This document shows, piece by piece, positions 63,426 to 64,000 of a stretch of 64,000 bases of DNA. Below the pieces are notes generated by a model, which was given only the letters and a program-made list of their open reading frames with translations, was not told the origin of the DNA and ran no database searches. The position numbers and the translations under genes were made by a program. Source of the stretch: Pseudomonas bubulae (GTDB lineage: Bacteria; Pseudomonadota; Gammaproteobacteria; Pseudomonadales; Pseudomonadaceae); NCBI RefSeq assembly GCF_037023725.1, contig NZ_CP146077.1:10001-74000 (forward strand), written 5' to 3'. Numbering within the stretch: the first letter of the stretch is position 1; every line of letters starts with the position of its first letter.

Positions 63426-64000
63426 ATGACCGAGCAAGAAGATCCCAGTCGCGAGCGTCTGAAAAACCACTTTGCCCAGCGTGTCACCCACCAGGCCCGC
63501 CAGATCCTTGAGATCTGGCAACGTCTGCAGGCCAATGAGTGGTCGCCTGCCGGCCTGGCCGAGCTCGACGACGCCAATTTGCGCCTGCTGCGCTTTGCCG
63601 AGCGCTTCGAGCAACCGGAGCATACCGCGCTGGCGCGGGCCATCGGCCTGGCGCTGCAGGACATGGCCGCCAACCAGAGCCGCCTGAGCAGCTCGATCAT
63701 CACCGAACTCAATCGCCTTATGCAGCGCCTGTCACGCACCGGCTTGCGTCAGGGCGACTTGATGGGAAATATCAACCTGCCACCGCTGCGCAAGCCGGTG
63801 TATATCCTGCTGCAAGACCTGCCGCGCGCCGACCGACTAGCCAGGCAGCTAGAGTTTTTCGAGCTCAGCGCCCAGGCGATCAGCAGCCCGGCAGCATTTC
63901 GTCAGGCCATGGCCGAGCGTCATCCGGCCGCCATTGTGATGGACGTGGACTTTGCCAGCCCCGGTTTTGGCCTTGAACTGGCCGCCCAGGCCCAAGCCGG
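63426..64000 (+). CDS. gcbA: N-terminal part of a GcbA-like diguanylate cyclase response regulator (truncated)
   Basis: The frame from ATG 63426 is open to the window end (191 residues). Residues 1-120 look like an Hpt-type helical domain (VTHQARQILEIWQRLQANEW; LDDANLRLLRFAERFEQPEH), and a receiver-like domain begins near 125 (PVYILLQDLPRADRLARQLE; AAIVMDVDF). The GGDEF part expected in GcbA is beyond the window, so enzymatic activity cannot be checked. The name rests on gene order: speA, yciH, Nudix, DUF2333, gcbA matches PA4839-PA4843 from memory. It is divergent from the DUF2333 gene. Confidence 0.65.
   Translation, partial: MTEQEDPSRERLKNHFAQRVTHQARQILEIWQRLQANEWSPAGLAELDDANLRLLRFAERFEQPEHTALARAIGLALQDMAANQSRLSSSIITELNRLMQRLSRTGLRQGDLMGNINLPPLRKPVYILLQDLPRADRLARQLEFFELSAQAISSPAAFRQAMAERHPAAIVMDVDFASPGFGLELAAQAQA

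Overview
The window looks like chromosome of a fluorescent-group Pseudomonas. The evidence is the 16S rRNA 5' half, about nine copies of the REP pair typical of fluorescent pseudomonads, and gene sets with close Pseudomonas counterparts: bauR-bauA-bauC, pprAB with a Flp/Tad pilus locus, and speA-yciH-Nudix-DUF2333-gcbA. No phage, integrase, transposase, CRISPR array or tRNA was seen.

Layout. (1) 1-1.3 kb: the 5' part of a 16S gene on the minus strand, behind three tandem strong promoters and a boxA. (2) 1.3-8.5 kb: beta-alanine catabolism (bauC, bauA, bauR), a TetR regulator, a YigZ protein, an SDR and an adenine deaminase. (3) 8.6-12.2 kb: LysR/oxidoreductase pair, a micro-protein and a Bcr/CflA exporter. 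(4) 12.4-16.1 kb: copper homeostasis (copZ, an uncharacterised secreted protein, copA, cueR) with two CueR-like operators. (5) 16.2-19.9 kb: a sulfide/persulfide detoxification locus (BigR-like sensor, rhodanese-SQR fusion, TauE exporter, persulfide dioxygenase). (6) 20-29.2 kb: RIO1 kinase, AraC/symporter pair, a thiolase / FabG / MaoC acyl-chain module, MazG-like hydrolase, cmoM and two DUF4136 lipoproteins. (7) 29.4-48.5 kb: the full Flp/Tad pilus system with its PprA/PprB two-component system, a prepilin peptidase, a receiver-only regulator, a TpsB-type outer-membrane transporter with no adjacent substrate, and a very repetitive Gly/Thr/Ser surface lipoprotein. (8) 48.7-57.2 kb: pbpC and a thioester alpha-2-macroglobulin, separated by an ~0.8 kb nested inverted-repeat element. 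(9) 57.3-64 kb: MATE transporter, speA, yciH, Nudix hydrolase, DUF2333 protein and the start of a gcbA-like gene that runs off the end.

The most notable signal is a short element, core TTAATAC, that recurs 90-180 bp upstream of tadG, pprB, flp and the repetitive lipoprotein gene. It ties the pilus, its regulator and the lipoprotein into one probable regulon and is a candidate PprB binding or promoter element. A second is an exact palindrome between copZ and a divergent gene for an unknown secreted protein, which suggests a new CueR-controlled periplasmic factor. A third is the placing of a rhodanese-type domain on the sulfide:quinone reductase while the persulfide dioxygenase stands alone. 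Functional names rest on motifs, family resemblance and remembered gene order in P. aeruginosa; no database search was run.
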